64,000 nucleotides of DNA from Delphinapterus leucas. Its lineage: Eukaryota > Chordata > Mammalia > Artiodactyla > Monodontidae. The position numbers and the translations under genes are program-made. Location of the stretch: positions 71,218,099 to 71,282,098 of the forward strand of contig NW_022098069.1 of NCBI RefSeq assembly GCF_002288925.2. Direction: 5' to 3'. A model generated the notes under the pieces. It was not told the DNA's origin and searched no databases. It was given only the letters and a program-made list of their open reading frames with translations. Each line of letters begins with the position of its first letter. The first letter of the stretch is position 1. Shown one piece after another: positions 1 through 12,002 of this stretch.

Positions 1-1782
1 AAGTTTCTTCACTCCAGTTTTTCAGTTTAATCAAACACAGATGGTCTGTACAAAACTAAAATGTTTATCTTTTTTTTGGGCGGGAGGGTGTTTATTAGAA
101 TCTAAACCAATTGCTTATCAGTTGAGAATCTTCCTTTAAGTATGCATTTGAATAATAAACTATTATAACATAATAGGGACAGATGGATGTTTACACCTAA
201 ACTGAATGATATATAATTTTCATGGTCATCGCTTTCCCTTTCAAAAGTCTGTTTTGGCTTTTATCCAGTTTCCATCTACTTTATTAGTCCTTCATGAATT
301 GTCCAACATGACAGTTATTTGATTTAACCAATTCAAAGACATCCTACTGAGTGAGTAATCAAGGCCTGCTGATTCAACACTATACTGTGGGGAATAACCG
401 TTTCAAACTATAGTATTTCTCAGTATATAATAAAGAACACTTGGATTCTAAGTTGAATAAAACCTGACAATTTTTCAACTGAAGATTCCAACTAGATAAA
501 GGTTTATCCACTTACGATTAAAAATCCAAAATCCTAACCATTTGCTTAGGAGACAAGTAAACATCCTGTGTTCATTTTATATTTTAAAATTTTATGCAAC
601 TTGATTTTTTTCAGAAAGAAAGAATTCTGGATACTCTATCAAACTGCTCTTAAACTCTGAAATAATACCAATATTCAACAACTGTCTTCATAATTAAATT
701 GGTGGGTTTTTTAGCTTGTTATTTTCTTTTTGTTTTGTTGTACTTTGTTTTGTTTTGCTTGAGGTTCTGGGCACTGTTCCACAGCTCTACACAGTTCTAG
801 CAAGATGTAAAAGTTGAGATATTTCCAAAGCAACAACTGTATGCATATTAACTTTTTTGTTTGAAACCAAAAATGATAGAAATGATCTATATATGAATGT
901 ACAATCTTTCTACTCAAACCACATTTCTTAAAAACATTTAACGCACATCATAGAAATGTTCTTTTCCTTTGTATCAGTTGGTATCCAGCACATGGTAAAT
1001 AATTCCGGCCTTGAGTTCATTGCATTTATGATCCTCTTGCATGTTAAGCTGTCATTCAAGTCATTGCCCATAGGCTTCATTATCTTCATCAAGAGAAAGG
1101 GAATTTAAGAGTATTATGGAAGGAGCAACAAGTCTTCCTTTTAGGGTCTGGCTCAGTCTGGAAACTTCCCTTCCAGCAAAAAGAAATATTATATTAGGCC
1201 TCTTTCCAACACTTTAATAGGTTCAGAAAATAGAGAATAAAAGAATAGGTGGCACCACCAAGAATAATAAGGAATAATATTTCTAGATAATAATCAAAAC
1301 ATGCCTGGCATTTTGAGTACAAAGCTGTAATGAAATGCAATTAGTATTGAAAGCTTAACACAAGAAATAACTATTTCTGATCTATATGACACAAGACTAT
1401 CCTAACTAAAAGTTTCAACAAAATATAACCAAGAAAAGAAGTGAATTAGGAGTTAATGTGGACAGAGCAAATAATCTGTAGAACATTAAATTTAATTATT
1501 CAAGAAAATGTATTTTGTCACTCTCTATCTGCTGTCCTTATAAAAGCATAATTTAAAAGAATCTTTTCATCATTGCTAATAAAAATACAATAATGGAATG
1601 TGAAATAGCAATTGTAATCAAACTCATGTGGTCAGAAAAGGCAGCCATATAATTATTACTCCTTATTGAAGAATTTTCACCTGATATTGGGTATTATTAA
1701 GTTTGCTTTCTCTAAAGATTGCTTCTTCTTATCTATCTGCAATGGAATGAAAGTATTCTTAGCATTAATTATTTAAAAATTT
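1..1782. other. Unannotated AT-rich intergenic or intronic sequence
   Basis: No repeat, RNA gene or exon was recognised. The stretch is AT-rich, with short T-runs (for example near 70 and 715-760) and no open frame longer than about 70 codons. The small minus-strand open frame near 711-917 runs through low-complexity T/G-rich sequence and has no recognisable domain. Confidence 0.6.
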
Positions 1783-2738
1783 AATGGGATTGTACCAATT
1801 TACATTCCCATCAACAGTGCAGGAGCGTTCCTTTTCTCCACACCCTCTGCAGCATTGATTGTTTGTAGATATATTGATGATGGCCGTTCTGACCAGTGTG
1901 AGTTGATACCTCATTGTAGTTTTGATTTGCATTTCTCTAATAATTAGCAATGTTCAGCATTTTTTCATGTGCTTTTTGGCCATCTGTATGTCTTCTTTGG
2001 AGAAATGTCTATTTAGATCTTCTGCCCATTTTTTGATTTAGTTGTTTGTTTTTGTGATATTGAGATGCATGAGCTTTTTGTATGTTTTGGAGATTAATCC
2101 CTTGTCGTTCGCTTCGTTTACAAATACTTTCTCCCATTCTCCAAACCACTGTGGAGAACAGTTTGGAGGTTCCTTAAAAAACTAAAAATAGAAATACCAT
2201 GTGATACAGCAATCCCACTCCTGGGCTTATATACAAAGAAAACCATAATTTGAAAAGATATATGCACACTACTGTAGATTGTAGCACTATCTGCAATAGC
2301 CAAGACAGGGAAGCAACATAAATTTCCATAGACAGAGGAATAGATATAGAAAATGTGGTACATATATACAATGGACTATTAGCCATAAAAAAGAATGAAA
2401 TAATGCAATTTGCAGCAACATGGACCTAGAGATTATCATACTAAGTGAAGCAAATCAGACAGAGAAAGACAAATATCATTTATATATGGAATCTAAAAAA
2501 AAAATGATACAAATGAACTTATTTATAAAACAGAAACAGACTCACAGACTTTGAAAACAAACTTATGGTTACCAAAGGGGAAAGGTGTGGAGGAGGGATA
2601 AGTTAGGAGTTTGGGATTAACATACACACACTACTATATATAAAATAAATAACCAACAAGGACCTACTGTATAGCACACGGAACTCTACTCAGTATTCTG
2701 TAATAACTTACGTGAGAAAAGAATCTGAAAAAGAATGG

Positions 2739-2773
<35 letters not shown>

Positions 2774-2875
2774 CATAACTGAATCACTTTGCTGTACACC
2801 TGAAACTAACACAACATTGTAAATCAACTATACTCCAATATAAAATAAAACTTAAATTAAAAAACTTTTAAAGGG
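1783..2875 (+). mobile_element. 5'-truncated, 5'-inverted (twin-primed) L1
   Basis: Two L1 pieces lie head to head. From about 1783 to 2140 the sequence is the reverse complement of the ORF2 C-terminal region, including the part coding the Cys-rich segment and the 'TTMRYxLT' motif. From about 2143 to 2875 it is the forward ORF2 end plus 3' UTR, starting at 'accactgtggagaac', almost exactly where the inverted piece stops. It ends with the artiodactyl/cetacean L1 3' UTR and an A-rich tail. This arrangement is the signature of twin priming. Frames are broken by many stops. No clean TSD was found; only imperfect similarity between sequence near 1776 and near 2863. Confidence 0.88.
2739..2774. repeat. 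(TA)n simple repeat in L1 3' UTR
   Basis: An alternating T-A run with one G interruption at 2761, located in the 3' UTR of the twin-primed L1, where such runs commonly expand. Confidence 0.9.
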
Positions 2876-3535
2876 AAATTCACCTTTGGCATCATAGATT
2901 ATATTGAAGCTTCCAAATCACTGTTATGTTCCAGATTTCCTTCATTTTTGTTTTTTCTCTTGCCATAACATCCATAAATAGAGCATATCAGGCACATTGT
3001 TACCTTATCAGTGCATTTCAAGAAAGGAAGTGTATATTTGTGAAGTTATTTTCAAAAACATGAATTTAGATACTTGCCTGGAAGTTTATAACCCAGAATG
3101 GAGAGGGAATTGAAACATAAGCAAAATGTTCTATTATTTTACATAAAGAAGATTATGTTCATTTAAAAATATCAGACTGTGGGATCTAAACATAAAGTTT
3201 TGAAATATAAAGAGAAGAAGTAATAATTGACAGAATGATATATAGGACATTGAACTTGAAAACCTTGGTTCTGGGCATCACCCAAGCGTTTATCTAAAGA
3301 AAATCAGGTGACTACAACGTTCTAAAGATATGCAAGATATCAACACATCAACAACTTGTGATTCATTCTTAAAATTATGGAACTCTTAATCCTTTTTTAA
3401 AATAATTATTTCCAACTGTTCATTCTTTCTTTCTTTCATTAGGTGATAATATTAGAATTTAACATTTTCATCTATAGTAAATTTCTTGAAGGCATATTTT
3501 CAAATATAGTTGTAAAACAAACAAAACTAAAAATG
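2876..3535. other. Unannotated AT-rich sequence
   Basis: Nothing recognisable: no repeat consensus, exon or RNA gene. Confidence 0.5.
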
Positions 3536-5465
3536 TAGAAATTCCACTTCATACCAAGTTTTCCACCAAATATAACTAGAAAATTTATCATCCAAAGCTG
3601 GATATATTCTAGAAATGTAGAACTGTTTTAACATACAGGTATCTGGGTAAATAATTACATCAATAAAATAAAGGAGAAAAATCATAAGATTTTTTTCCAG
3701 ATGCTAGGGAAACATCTGATCAAATTCAACGTACATTAATTATTAAATAATTAGATAAATAAAGCTTTTGGTAAAACCAGAAATAAGAGAGAACTTCCCT
3801 AATATGTTAAAGGAAAACTACATTAAAAGTCATACTCAAAGGTAATATACTTACATTTTTCTTATGAAGAATGGGTATGAGGTAAGGATATACTCTGTTA
3901 TCTCTTTTATTTAACATTATATATACCCTACTCAGTGAAAAAATGTAAGACTAAGAAATAAAAGCTTTAAGGGCTGCTTAAAGAAAGAATAAACTTGCCA
4001 TTACTTATAGATTATATGATTGAGTACATACAAATCTAAAAGGTCTACAGAAAAAATTTTAATATAAATAAATGTTCTTAGCACTGTTTCTGGATAAGAG
4101 ATTAATATACAAAAAAAGCAATTTTATTTCCTTCTTTATTTCCTTGTAACTATTTTTACAAACAATAATTTGAAAATATTTTAAAGATGATGATCTATAT
4201 AGGAGCATCATAAACAAATTAGGAATAAATATAATAAAAGATGTGCAAAATATCTACATAAAAATTTATTAAATATTACTGAGAGAAATTTAAAAAATAA
4301 AAATAAAGGGAAAATTATATCATATTCATGGAATATGAAGACTCAGTATCTTAAAGATGTCAGTTCTTCAGAAATTTTAGTGTAGATTCTATGTAATTCT
4401 GATACAATTTCTGAAAGGTTTTATATGAATTCACAAATTAATTTTAATTTGCATATAGAAATTCAAAGAGTCAAAATTACAGAGGACCATTTTTAAGAAC
4501 TGCTAAATGGGAGAGCTTCCTCTACTGAGTATTACACTTCTCTGTAAGTCTACATGAATTATAACAGTACAGCATTGGTGTGATGATAGATTAATAGACC
4601 AATGAATCAGAATAAAGAGTCCAGAAACTGACCCATTCACAGTTGGATGCTTGAATTTTGACAAAAGTTGTACTGAAAAACGGTGAGAAGAATTATCTTT
4701 TCATTAATTCTTCCAGAATGAAGGGTATAGATATAAAAATTAACTAAAAATTAGTCACATCCTTCACACTGTACTCAAAATCATTTCAGTTGAATTAAAG
4801 ATATAAATGCAGATGGTGCAACAATGAGCCCCTAAAAATTAATAAAGGAGAATATTTTTATAAACTCTGAGTAGGGAAATATTTCTTAAACCAAATATAA
4901 AATGCATTAACATTAAATAAAAGATTGATAAAATGGATTACATTAAAGATAAGGGATTCTGTACATCAAAAGATAGTATTTAAAATAAAAATAGAATTAA
5001 AAATTGCAACATATATAACAACAAGAACATCAACAAAACCTTATATAATCTACAAATCAACGAGAAAAACAGTAAATAATGGTCTTTGGATTTGAATATG
5101 TACTTCACTAAAATTATCCACTTAACACTTAATATAACAAAAGGTGTTTGACTTCATTAATAATTAGGGAAATGTAACTAAGAACCAAAACAAGATACTA
5201 TTATATACCTAGAAGAATATCGAAAATTAGAAAGATTGCCTATGACCAAATTTTGTCACCATAGCCAGTGGGAGTGTAAATTGGTACAACCACTTGGGAA
5301 ATTATTTGGCTGCATCTGTTTTATTTGAACATATATACATACCTTATCATCCATAGGGGAAACATTACTTTTTTACTCCCAAATAAATGAATGTAAATAT
5401 GTACATAAGATATGTATAAAAATATTGAGTGTGATTTATACATTAAGAACATATTAAGACTTGAG
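3536..5465 (+). mobile_element. Ancient, heavily diverged L1 (ORF2 region to 3' side)
   Basis: Recognised as decayed L1 ORF2 by a collinear series of relics: the 'ataaaggagaaaaatcata' segment (3666), the reverse-transcriptase stretch around 3960-4130, 'aataaatataataaaagatgtgcaaa' (4224), the segment before the thumb region ending near 4400, 'ccaatgaatcagaataaagag' (4600), and the late ORF2 relic 'gtgggagtgtaaattggtaca' (5270). Order and strand are consistent throughout. Frames are destroyed by stops and indels, so this is a mammalian-wide L1M-type remnant rather than a recent copy. Both edges are approximate. Confidence 0.8.
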
Positions 5466-6972
5466 AAGAAAAGAAAGAAAAATATGCTTCATAGGATAAA
5501 GTACAAGGAAATGAGTTAGAGTCTTTAGTTCTGTATGCAAATGAAATACCAAACTAGACTCTCATAAGAAGGAGAGAATTTCAAAGTAGAATTAGTTATC
5601 TACAAAAAGTGTCTAAAACTTAGAACTATAAAAGTATCAACTCTATCTCTCAGCACCTTACTATTTAATCTCTTCATGTGCCAAAGCATCTTTCACATCC
5701 TAGTGGAAAAATAATTAGGTGTATATTCACATACACTTCATCTTTCACAATTCTGCATGCTTCTTTTAATATCATCTGTTTAAGAAAATATTGCTTTTTT
5801 GGTAGTCAAAAGAGTAATATTTTATCCTTAACAGGTCAGCATGTAATATTGTTTTCCTCAAATATAAAAATGTTGGAATGTAAAGAAACTTCTACAACTT
5901 TGTAAAGAGAAAATGAAGAGTTTTTTGAAACTGTTTTCTCTTATCCAACTTCAGGTTCATAGTGCTGACAAGATCTTCCTTCCTTGCTTTGGTCCCAAGA
6001 GTTAACTTGAAACAATATAGGATAAACATTCAAACTGAAATGTCTAAAACTCTAGCAGTCTACTTTCCTGCAAAATAAGGATAATCTGTATCCACATTCC
6101 AAGATACAGTCAAATAGTAAAGCATCATAAGGTACCAAAGAGATGAAACAAATTTTGTCTCTCATGTGAAGTTATTATCCTAACAATACTGAGTTTTCTC
6201 CATATATATGCTATTCATGTATGGCTTTAAGGAAGACATGACATTTTGAATTAGTGTATGTTTTCTATTATGGAAACTTTAAGTACACATGCTGATTAAT
6301 ATTACTCTATGATAAAATATAAAATGCACAATTTCCTTCAAGATTGAAACTGTCTTTGTTTTCTATCTAAAATTATACTGATCATTCTCAAAGTGTATGA
6401 AGAGAAGACATAATTAGCTTTAAAGAAGTGAAATTTATTCAGCCAGAGTTATAATAATAAGATGGAGATACTTTTTTCTGACAGTTAGTGTTAAAACCTT
6501 AATTTTAAAAAAAATCCTAAACTGATAGCAGTATGGCTGAAATAACAATATAATTCCAGTATAATAATTTATCGAGTTTCTTGGTATGGTTTTAAATGTT
6601 TTGCAATTTTGGTGAAAATTTTTTAGAAGGGAGATAAAGTGAATTTATTTTCAAGTAAATTTCTCAATACTTTTTTTTTTAATCTCTTTCACTTAATCTA
6701 TCCAAAGTGATAATGTATAAATTTGTTTCAGACCTCATTTTATAAAGGAAACATCAAGGTAGTCCTTAAAAGTTTTTACTTATTTGAGCAAAAGAGATAG
6801 AATATAGTATCCAAAATTTGCCTTTTTAAACTTAATAGATTCTAAGGAATTTAAATGAAGACTGTAGCTAATTAATGTATTCATCTTCTATTCAACATAA
6901 AATATTCAGTGTGTATCTGGCATTGGTAAGTACTAGAATTATAGTTCCTTGATGTCAAGATGTTAACATGTT
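5466..6972. other. Unannotated AT-rich sequence
   Basis: No repeat or exon recognised. A 75-codon plus-strand open frame at 5678-5905 has low-complexity composition and no domain; it is probably chance. Confidence 0.5.
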
Positions 6973-7280
6973 TGCTATGATCTGAATGTTTGTGTCCCCC
7001 CACCCCCAAAGTCATGTTGAAATCCTAACCTCCAAAGGCAATGGTGTTAGTAGGTGAGGCTTCATTGTCAGGAGTGGGATTAATGATCTTATAAAAGAGA
7101 TCTCACGGAGCTCCCTAGGCCCTTTTGCAATGTTAGTATACAAGTTAAGCACTCATCTGAGCACACTGGCATGCCCATCTTGGTCTTCCACCCTCCAGAA
7201 CTGTGAGAAATAAATTTCTGTTGTTTATAAGCCACCCAGTCGGTGGTACTTTGTTGCAGTAGCCTGAACAGACTAAAACA
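6973..7280 (+). mobile_element. MaLR-type solo LTR (MLT1/MST-like)
   Basis: Begins with TG ('tgctatgatctgaatg', 6973) and ends with CA ('gactaaaaca', 7280), as LTRs do. Inside are family hallmarks: 'tgttgaaatcctaacc' near 7016, 'cttataaaagag' near 7089, 'ccagaactgtgagaaataaa' near 7195 (carrying the AATAAA polyadenylation signal), 'tataagccacccagtc' near 7226. At about 308 bp it is somewhat shorter than the roughly 370 bp I recall for the family. No internal region is attached, so it is a solo LTR. Confidence 0.85.
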
Positions 7281-7721
7281 GTAGTGAATGAGGAAATTCA
7301 TTCAACTATTTTTAATGAGTTAAATAAAAATAATGATTTTAAAGTGTGTTGGGAACAGAGAGAAAGAAGTACCGATTCCAATGAAGTAGGAGAGGTGATA
7401 AGAGTCTGCATGTGTGGGAGAATGGGTCTTCTAGAAGGGGGTGAGATTTCAATTGATCCTAAAAAATGAATGTTTTATGGGAAAAAAATGATATTGAGCT
7501 ATTCCAAGCAAGAATTAAACTTAGAAACATCATGGATTGGGTAGGTAATATGCTTCTGCTCACATTCAGATGGTTAAAATCATATCATGAAAATCCCTGA
7601 ATCCCAAAAGATCTGCAAAATACAGCTCATGGCTGCACAACTACTTCTAGCAAAAATGACACACAATTTTGCAGAGTCTATGGAAATTGTTGGACAGCAA
7701 CAAAAGAAGATAGTTCATTTT
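7281..7721. other. Unannotated spacer between two LTR elements
   Basis: No repeat or exon recognised. A small 61-codon open frame at 7284-7469 has no domain. Confidence 0.5.
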
Positions 7722-8203
7722 TCTATTTGTTTACTGCTGTGTTATGTACCTCAAAACCACAGTGGCATAAAACTAGAATTTGTAATTATTTCTCATGGTA
7801 CTGAGGTTTCACTAGGAGCAGACAGGTGGTTCTTACTTGGAGCCTCTCAAGGGATTACAGTCAATTCGTGGCTGGGGAAGAAATCATCTGAAGGCTCAGC
7901 TGGGCTGAATATCCAAGATAAACTCAGGACTGTCTACTGGGGTGCCTTTGCTCAGTGTTCCTGTGTGGCTTCAGCTTCTCATAGCATGCTAACTGGGATC
8001 TAAAGGTAAGTCTTTAAAGGATAGGAAGTACATGCTGCTAGTGTCATAAGGACTGAGACAAAAATCTAGCACAGTCTCACTTCTGGCTTATTCTGTTAGT
8101 CAAAGTACTCAGAGAGTCCTCCTACAGTCAAAGGAAGAGGAAGTAAGCCCCATCTCTTGATGACAGAAGTCTTAAAGAATGCTTGGCCGTCTTTAATTCA
8201 CCA
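7722..8203 (-). repeat. LTR of the MaLR provirus (its 3' LTR)
   Basis: Left LTR in the window, hence the downstream LTR for a minus-strand element. A 138-codon plus-strand open frame (7587-8003) runs antisense across it and is not considered a gene. Confidence 0.6.
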
Positions 8204-9571
8204 TGGTTCTCTCTCTAGACACATGTTGATTATATTCTGGCCTCCTTTCCCTAAAAATATACATTCACTCCATCCCAACATCCTTAAAGTTTCATTCTAA
8301 TATAGCATTATTAGCTCAAAGTTCTGGATCTTATTACCTAAGTTAGATCCAGGTGTTATGGTGTTCCTTAGGTATCATTTCATGAGTATGGTTCCTCTCA
8401 CTCTAAAATTGGGTAAACTCAATTGATAAGTTTTCTACACCGTTTCTCCCCTTCTCACCAAAAAACCTACTACATAGTGATAAGAACGAGACAAGAGAAC
8501 CACAATAGGCATTCCTATTTAAAAAGGAAAAAAAAAATCCTTGGGCACATAGCAGCCACTGTTTCACAGAAACTCTTAGATTCAGCCTGGAAAATGTCAC
8601 CAGATCCTTGATTAGTTCTGAATCCTGCTTCCTGGGAATATTTTCTGTGGCTCTTAATTCTATCCTATTGGCTCTTGGTTTTGTCCTCTGAATTATCCTT
8701 CTTGGTACGTGTTTGCAACCACATGGTCTTCTATGCCTGTTTGGAAACTAGCGAGGCATAAGAGCTCTTTTCATTTTGTACTTTCCCTGTCCCTTTTAGT
8801 CTAAGCTATTGTTGCTTCCGATGATATAATTCTCTTAAAAACATTACAGGTTTTCAATGAATATTATCAGGTCACTAGATTAGATAGATAGACCCTTTCA
8901 ATCTTGTGAAAGACCCTGTGTAAGGTATCTGTGAGACAATGTCTTTAGGATTCTTAGAAGCTTTCTGTCTTAGAAGAGAAGATTAATAAAATAATCCCCT
9001 TGGCTTTTGACTAGCTGGAAATGTGTTGCACTGCCACAGATCTTTCTGTGGTCTTAACAAAGAATCTTTCAGCTCCATGCTGGATTTGATATTTATCCCG
9101 ACGCCATTTTTTTTTCTTTAAAAATGTTTTGCTTGAAGAGAATGTGGATAAGAAACAGATTGGTTTTCCAACCCAGGAAGACTTTTCTCCTTTATATTTC
9201 CTGTATACTATGCTCAAAAGTGAGCAGGTCCTTCTTTAGTTCATATCTGCCTTTCATATTTTCTCATAGGAACTAAGAGAAGTGATTGGAACATTTTACC
9301 TTCTGCTTGAAAATCTCCAGAGCAAGATCGGTAAGTTAATTAGGTACCCTTTTTATTTTCCACATTTATTGCCAAATTTTCTGCTACACATTATGAAGGT
9401 ATCATTTTCTCTAACTACCGACTGCAAATTCCTCCTGTTCTCTCAGCTCTCACCAAAAATCTCATTGAGATGCCTCCAGATTTTATTAAGAATCTCCTCT
9501 AGGGCCGTCCAACTTTGCTTACCACCTGGTCCAAAAGTCAGTGTTATTTCCAGATTCCAAATTCCATCTCT
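8204..9571 (-). repeat. MaLR internal region
   Basis: Non-coding diverged interior between the two LTRs. It has no long open frame on the element's sense strand. It carries an antisense splice-like segment at 9270-9330, discussed under rejected items. Confidence 0.5.
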
Positions 9572-10116
9572 TGTTGCACAACAAATTACCTCCAAAATTA
9601 GAGGCTTTAAACTCTAAGAATTGTATTTTATCTCATGATTTTGTGGGGCAGAAATTCAAGCAGGAATCATCTGGCCAAATCTTCTGCTCCATGTGGTATT
9701 GATTGAGGCCACTCAGTAGTATCCAGCTGGTGGATGGGCCAGTCTAGAGAAATCAGAGCAGCTTCACTCACATGCCTCATGCTTTGTTAAAGAGGACAGG
9801 AAAGATAGGCTCAGCTTGGACTATTAACCATGTTATAATACATGGACCCCAAGAACAGTTGTCAAGATAGTCAGACTTCTTACATGGTGGGTGAGGACTC
9901 CTTGAGGGAAAATTTCCAGAGGCAGACATGGAAGCTGCCAGTCTGTAAATACCTGAGCCTGGACTCTGGCACAGTGTCATTTCATCATTTTTTACTGGTG
10001 AGGGTAGTCATAGAGCTTACCCAGATTAAAGGTGTGTGTGCATGTTTGTGTGTGTGTGTGTATGTGTTGGGGGTGGGAGATTTGTAAAAGAATTAGCACC
10101 CCTGTTTAATCCATCA
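9572..10116 (-). repeat. LTR of the MaLR provirus (its 5' LTR), expanded by a GT tract
   Basis: Right LTR in the window. It is about 60 bp longer than its partner, largely because of a GT-rich tract at about 10031-10075. Confidence 0.6.
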
Positions 10117-10384
10117 TATATGTACTTGGAAAATGAGGCAGGAGAGATTTACACATGATATTAGGCTTTAAGGAAAGGCACCAATGTGGAAGGAGAAATT
10201 GATACATAAGAATAAAAGCATAATTGATGGGACAAGGTCCTGGGGTGAAACCAGAGGAAATGAGATCACTAGTATAGGCATTAGGATTAGTCGTGCAAAT
10301 AACTAAGCTTGCTCTTTTCCTGGAGTCCAACATATATGGTAACTATGGCTAAAATATTAATAAATTTGAACTGGAATATGTGAT
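10117..10384. other. Unannotated sequence between LTR elements
   Basis: Nothing recognised with confidence. Confidence 0.4.
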
Positions 10385-10740
10385 GGCTGAAAAAGAATTC
10401 ACTTCCTAATTCTTGGATTCTGTGAATGTTGCTTTATGTGGCCAAAGAGACTCTTGGCAGATGTGATTAAGGATTTTGTGATGATGAGATTACCCTTGAT
10501 TATCCAAGTGGGCACTAAATGCAATCAAATATATCCTTATAAGAGGAAGATAGAGGGTTATTTTACTATACCCAGAGGAGTAAACAATATGAAGACAGAA
10601 CAGAGAGAGAGAGATTTGAAGATGCTGGCCTTGAAGATTGGAGCAATGAAGCCACAAGTCAAGGAAGGCAGATGGACACCAGAAGCTGGAAGGAAATGGA
10701 ATTTATTTCTGGGCCCTCTATTCTGTGATTCTAGACAAAT
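10385..10740 (+). mobile_element. MLT1-like LTR fragment
   Basis: Contains collinear MLT1 landmarks on the plus strand: 'cttggcagatgtgattaag' near 10453, 'tatccttataagaggaaga' near 10531, 'gaagacagaacagag' near 10591, 'gattggagcaatgaagcca' near 10637, and 'ggacaccagaagctgga' near 10674. The 3' end with the usual AATAAA and CA terminus is not present, so the copy is partial. A 107-codon open frame crosses it but is not a gene. Confidence 0.75.
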
Positions 10741-10881
10741 TAATCTTTCTAAATTTTAGGTTTTTAATTGTAAAATGGGAAGAAAATAATACTTATTTTA
10801 TAGTGTTCTTGGGAAGATAAAAATACAATGTATAATATAGCAGCAAGTATAGTGGCAAAAATGTTTTTAGAAACAACTGAA

Positions 10882-10902
10882 TGTGTATGTGTGTGCGCGT
10901 GT

Positions 10903-10943
<41 letters not shown>
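10882..10943. repeat. (GT)n microsatellite
   Basis: Imperfect then pure GT dinucleotide run, uninterrupted from about 10912 to 10943; a likely length-polymorphic locus. Confidence 0.95.
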
Positions 10944-10944
<1 letters not shown>

Positions 10945-10964
10945 TTCGGGGGAGGGAAACATAT

Positions 10965-11225
10965 AACCTAGAGGCAGTGTGAAGAACACCATCGTTGATT
11001 TGGGGCTTCGGAGTCAAGTTCTCTATGTTCAATTTCTGGGAATACTGCTTTGTGGATTAATAACATTGGACAAGTTATTGAATTTCCCTGTTCCTCAGTT
11101 TTATTCTTTGAAAAATGGTATTTATCATAAAATCTACTTAATGGAATTGTTTTGTTGATAAAGTGATGTATAATTATAATCCATTTATAAAATGCTTGGA
11201 ACTTTGTGCAGACCTAACTTATACA
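10965..11225 (+). mobile_element. MIR SINE, nearly full length
   Basis: Matches the MIR layout in order: tRNA-like head ('gcttcggagtcaagttc' near 11006), the CORE-like 'acattggacaagttattgaatttccctg' region (11064-11091), 'cctcagttttattctttgaaaaatgg' (11093-11118), and the 3' part 'aaatgcttggaacttt' near 11190. Diverged, as expected for an element that predates placental mammals. Confidence 0.8.
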
Positions 11226-11916
11226 CTGATAATTCACTACAGCATAAGGAAGTTCTAAATGTGGTTTAATAATTTTGAAGATTCTCTTTCTCCATTCCAG
11301 GATTTTTAATTTTAATTTGAATGATCCTATGTTATGTTAATTCTATTTGTTCTGGCTCATATGCCAGTTTATGGGTATAGCTCAAGCCTGGGGATTTAAT
11401 TTTATGAGCCAACTAAAGCAATTGATAGAGCTAATGTGGAACATTAATTCATTATTTTGACATTTTGTACAGTGCAAAAAGGTCTGCATCAAAATTTAAA
11501 TTACTTCTGTGGATTCTGTGAGCTGAGAGGTAAGAAACCTATGCAAGGGTTAGGTTTTGTGGTTAATTCTTCTGAAATCTATAGTATTAAATATAAAATT
11601 ATCCTCATCACTAAAGATAATTGTTTTCATTTTATCTTCAGTCATATTCATTATGACTGAATGATCAGGAAACCTTTAAATAATATGTGGGTTTTCTTAT
11701 ATTTTTTATTTTAAACACCCAGTCAATAAATGGATATATTCTGATAATTTATCACAGCTATTAGCACATAATTTAAAATACCCATGTTACATCTGATATG
11801 TGTATATTTGTTCTTAATGAAAACAATGAAACTTCAAATGTTGAGAGTCATGAATTTGTAAAAAACACTACATCTGCAAAATTTCAGCCTCTGGTTTCCA
11901 TACTTTCCTGCTCGCT
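11226..11916. other. Unannotated AT-rich sequence
   Basis: No repeat, exon or RNA gene recognised. Confidence 0.5.
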
Positions 11917-12002
11917 GTGATCACTTTTATTTTTTTATTGAATTATGGTTGATTTACAATGTTATATTAGTTTCAGGTGTACAGCATAGTGATCACTTTT
12001 AT
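11917..12002 (-). mobile_element. L1 micro-insertion (about 58 bp) with perfect TSD
   Basis: The insert 11931-11988 is the reverse complement of the last bases of the L1 3' UTR, matching the end of the 1.8-2.9 kb L1 ('gatttacaatgttatatta', 'tttcaggtgtacagca'). It starts with the short T-run expected from the poly(A) of a minus-strand insertion. It is bracketed by perfect 14-bp direct repeats gtgatcacttttat at 11917-11930 and 11989-12002. Confidence 0.9.

Larger units (their letters stand above)
7722..10116 (-). mobile_element. MaLR (MLT1-like) provirus: LTR, internal region, LTR
   Basis: A roughly 2.4-kb, minus-strand, non-coding relic of an ERVL-MaLR retrotransposon. The two flanking blocks look like copies of one LTR. 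Both start on the + strand with the reversed LTR end ('tgctgtg..ta.ctcaaaac' near 7725; 'gcacaacaaattacctcc' near 9575), both pass through 'ggctcagctgggctg'-type sequence, and both end with a related block ('ttaaagaatgcttgg' near 8170; 'gtaaaagaattagca' near 10084). Between them, sequence such as 'attatccttcttgg' near 8693, 'aggaactaagagaag' near 9268 and 'atgcctccagatttt' near 9470 resembles the MaLR interior read in reverse. MaLRs lack an own reverse transcriptase and were moved by ERVL machinery. Boundaries are approximate. Confidence 0.65.

Noticed and set aside
7587..8003. 138-codon plus-strand open frame.
   Set aside because: It crosses a minus-strand MaLR LTR and ends beside an LTR-borne donor-like site. 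No domain seen.
9270..9330. A 61-bp plus-strand exon-like segment: 'tttctcatag' acceptor, 'gtaagt' donor, open frame 'ELREVIGTFYLLLENLQSKI'.
   Set aside because: It lies antisense in the interior of the MaLR provirus, and similar sequence recurs in MaLR interiors as I remember them. Fortuitous antisense splice sites in such repeats are common. Spliced transcripts would be needed to revive it.
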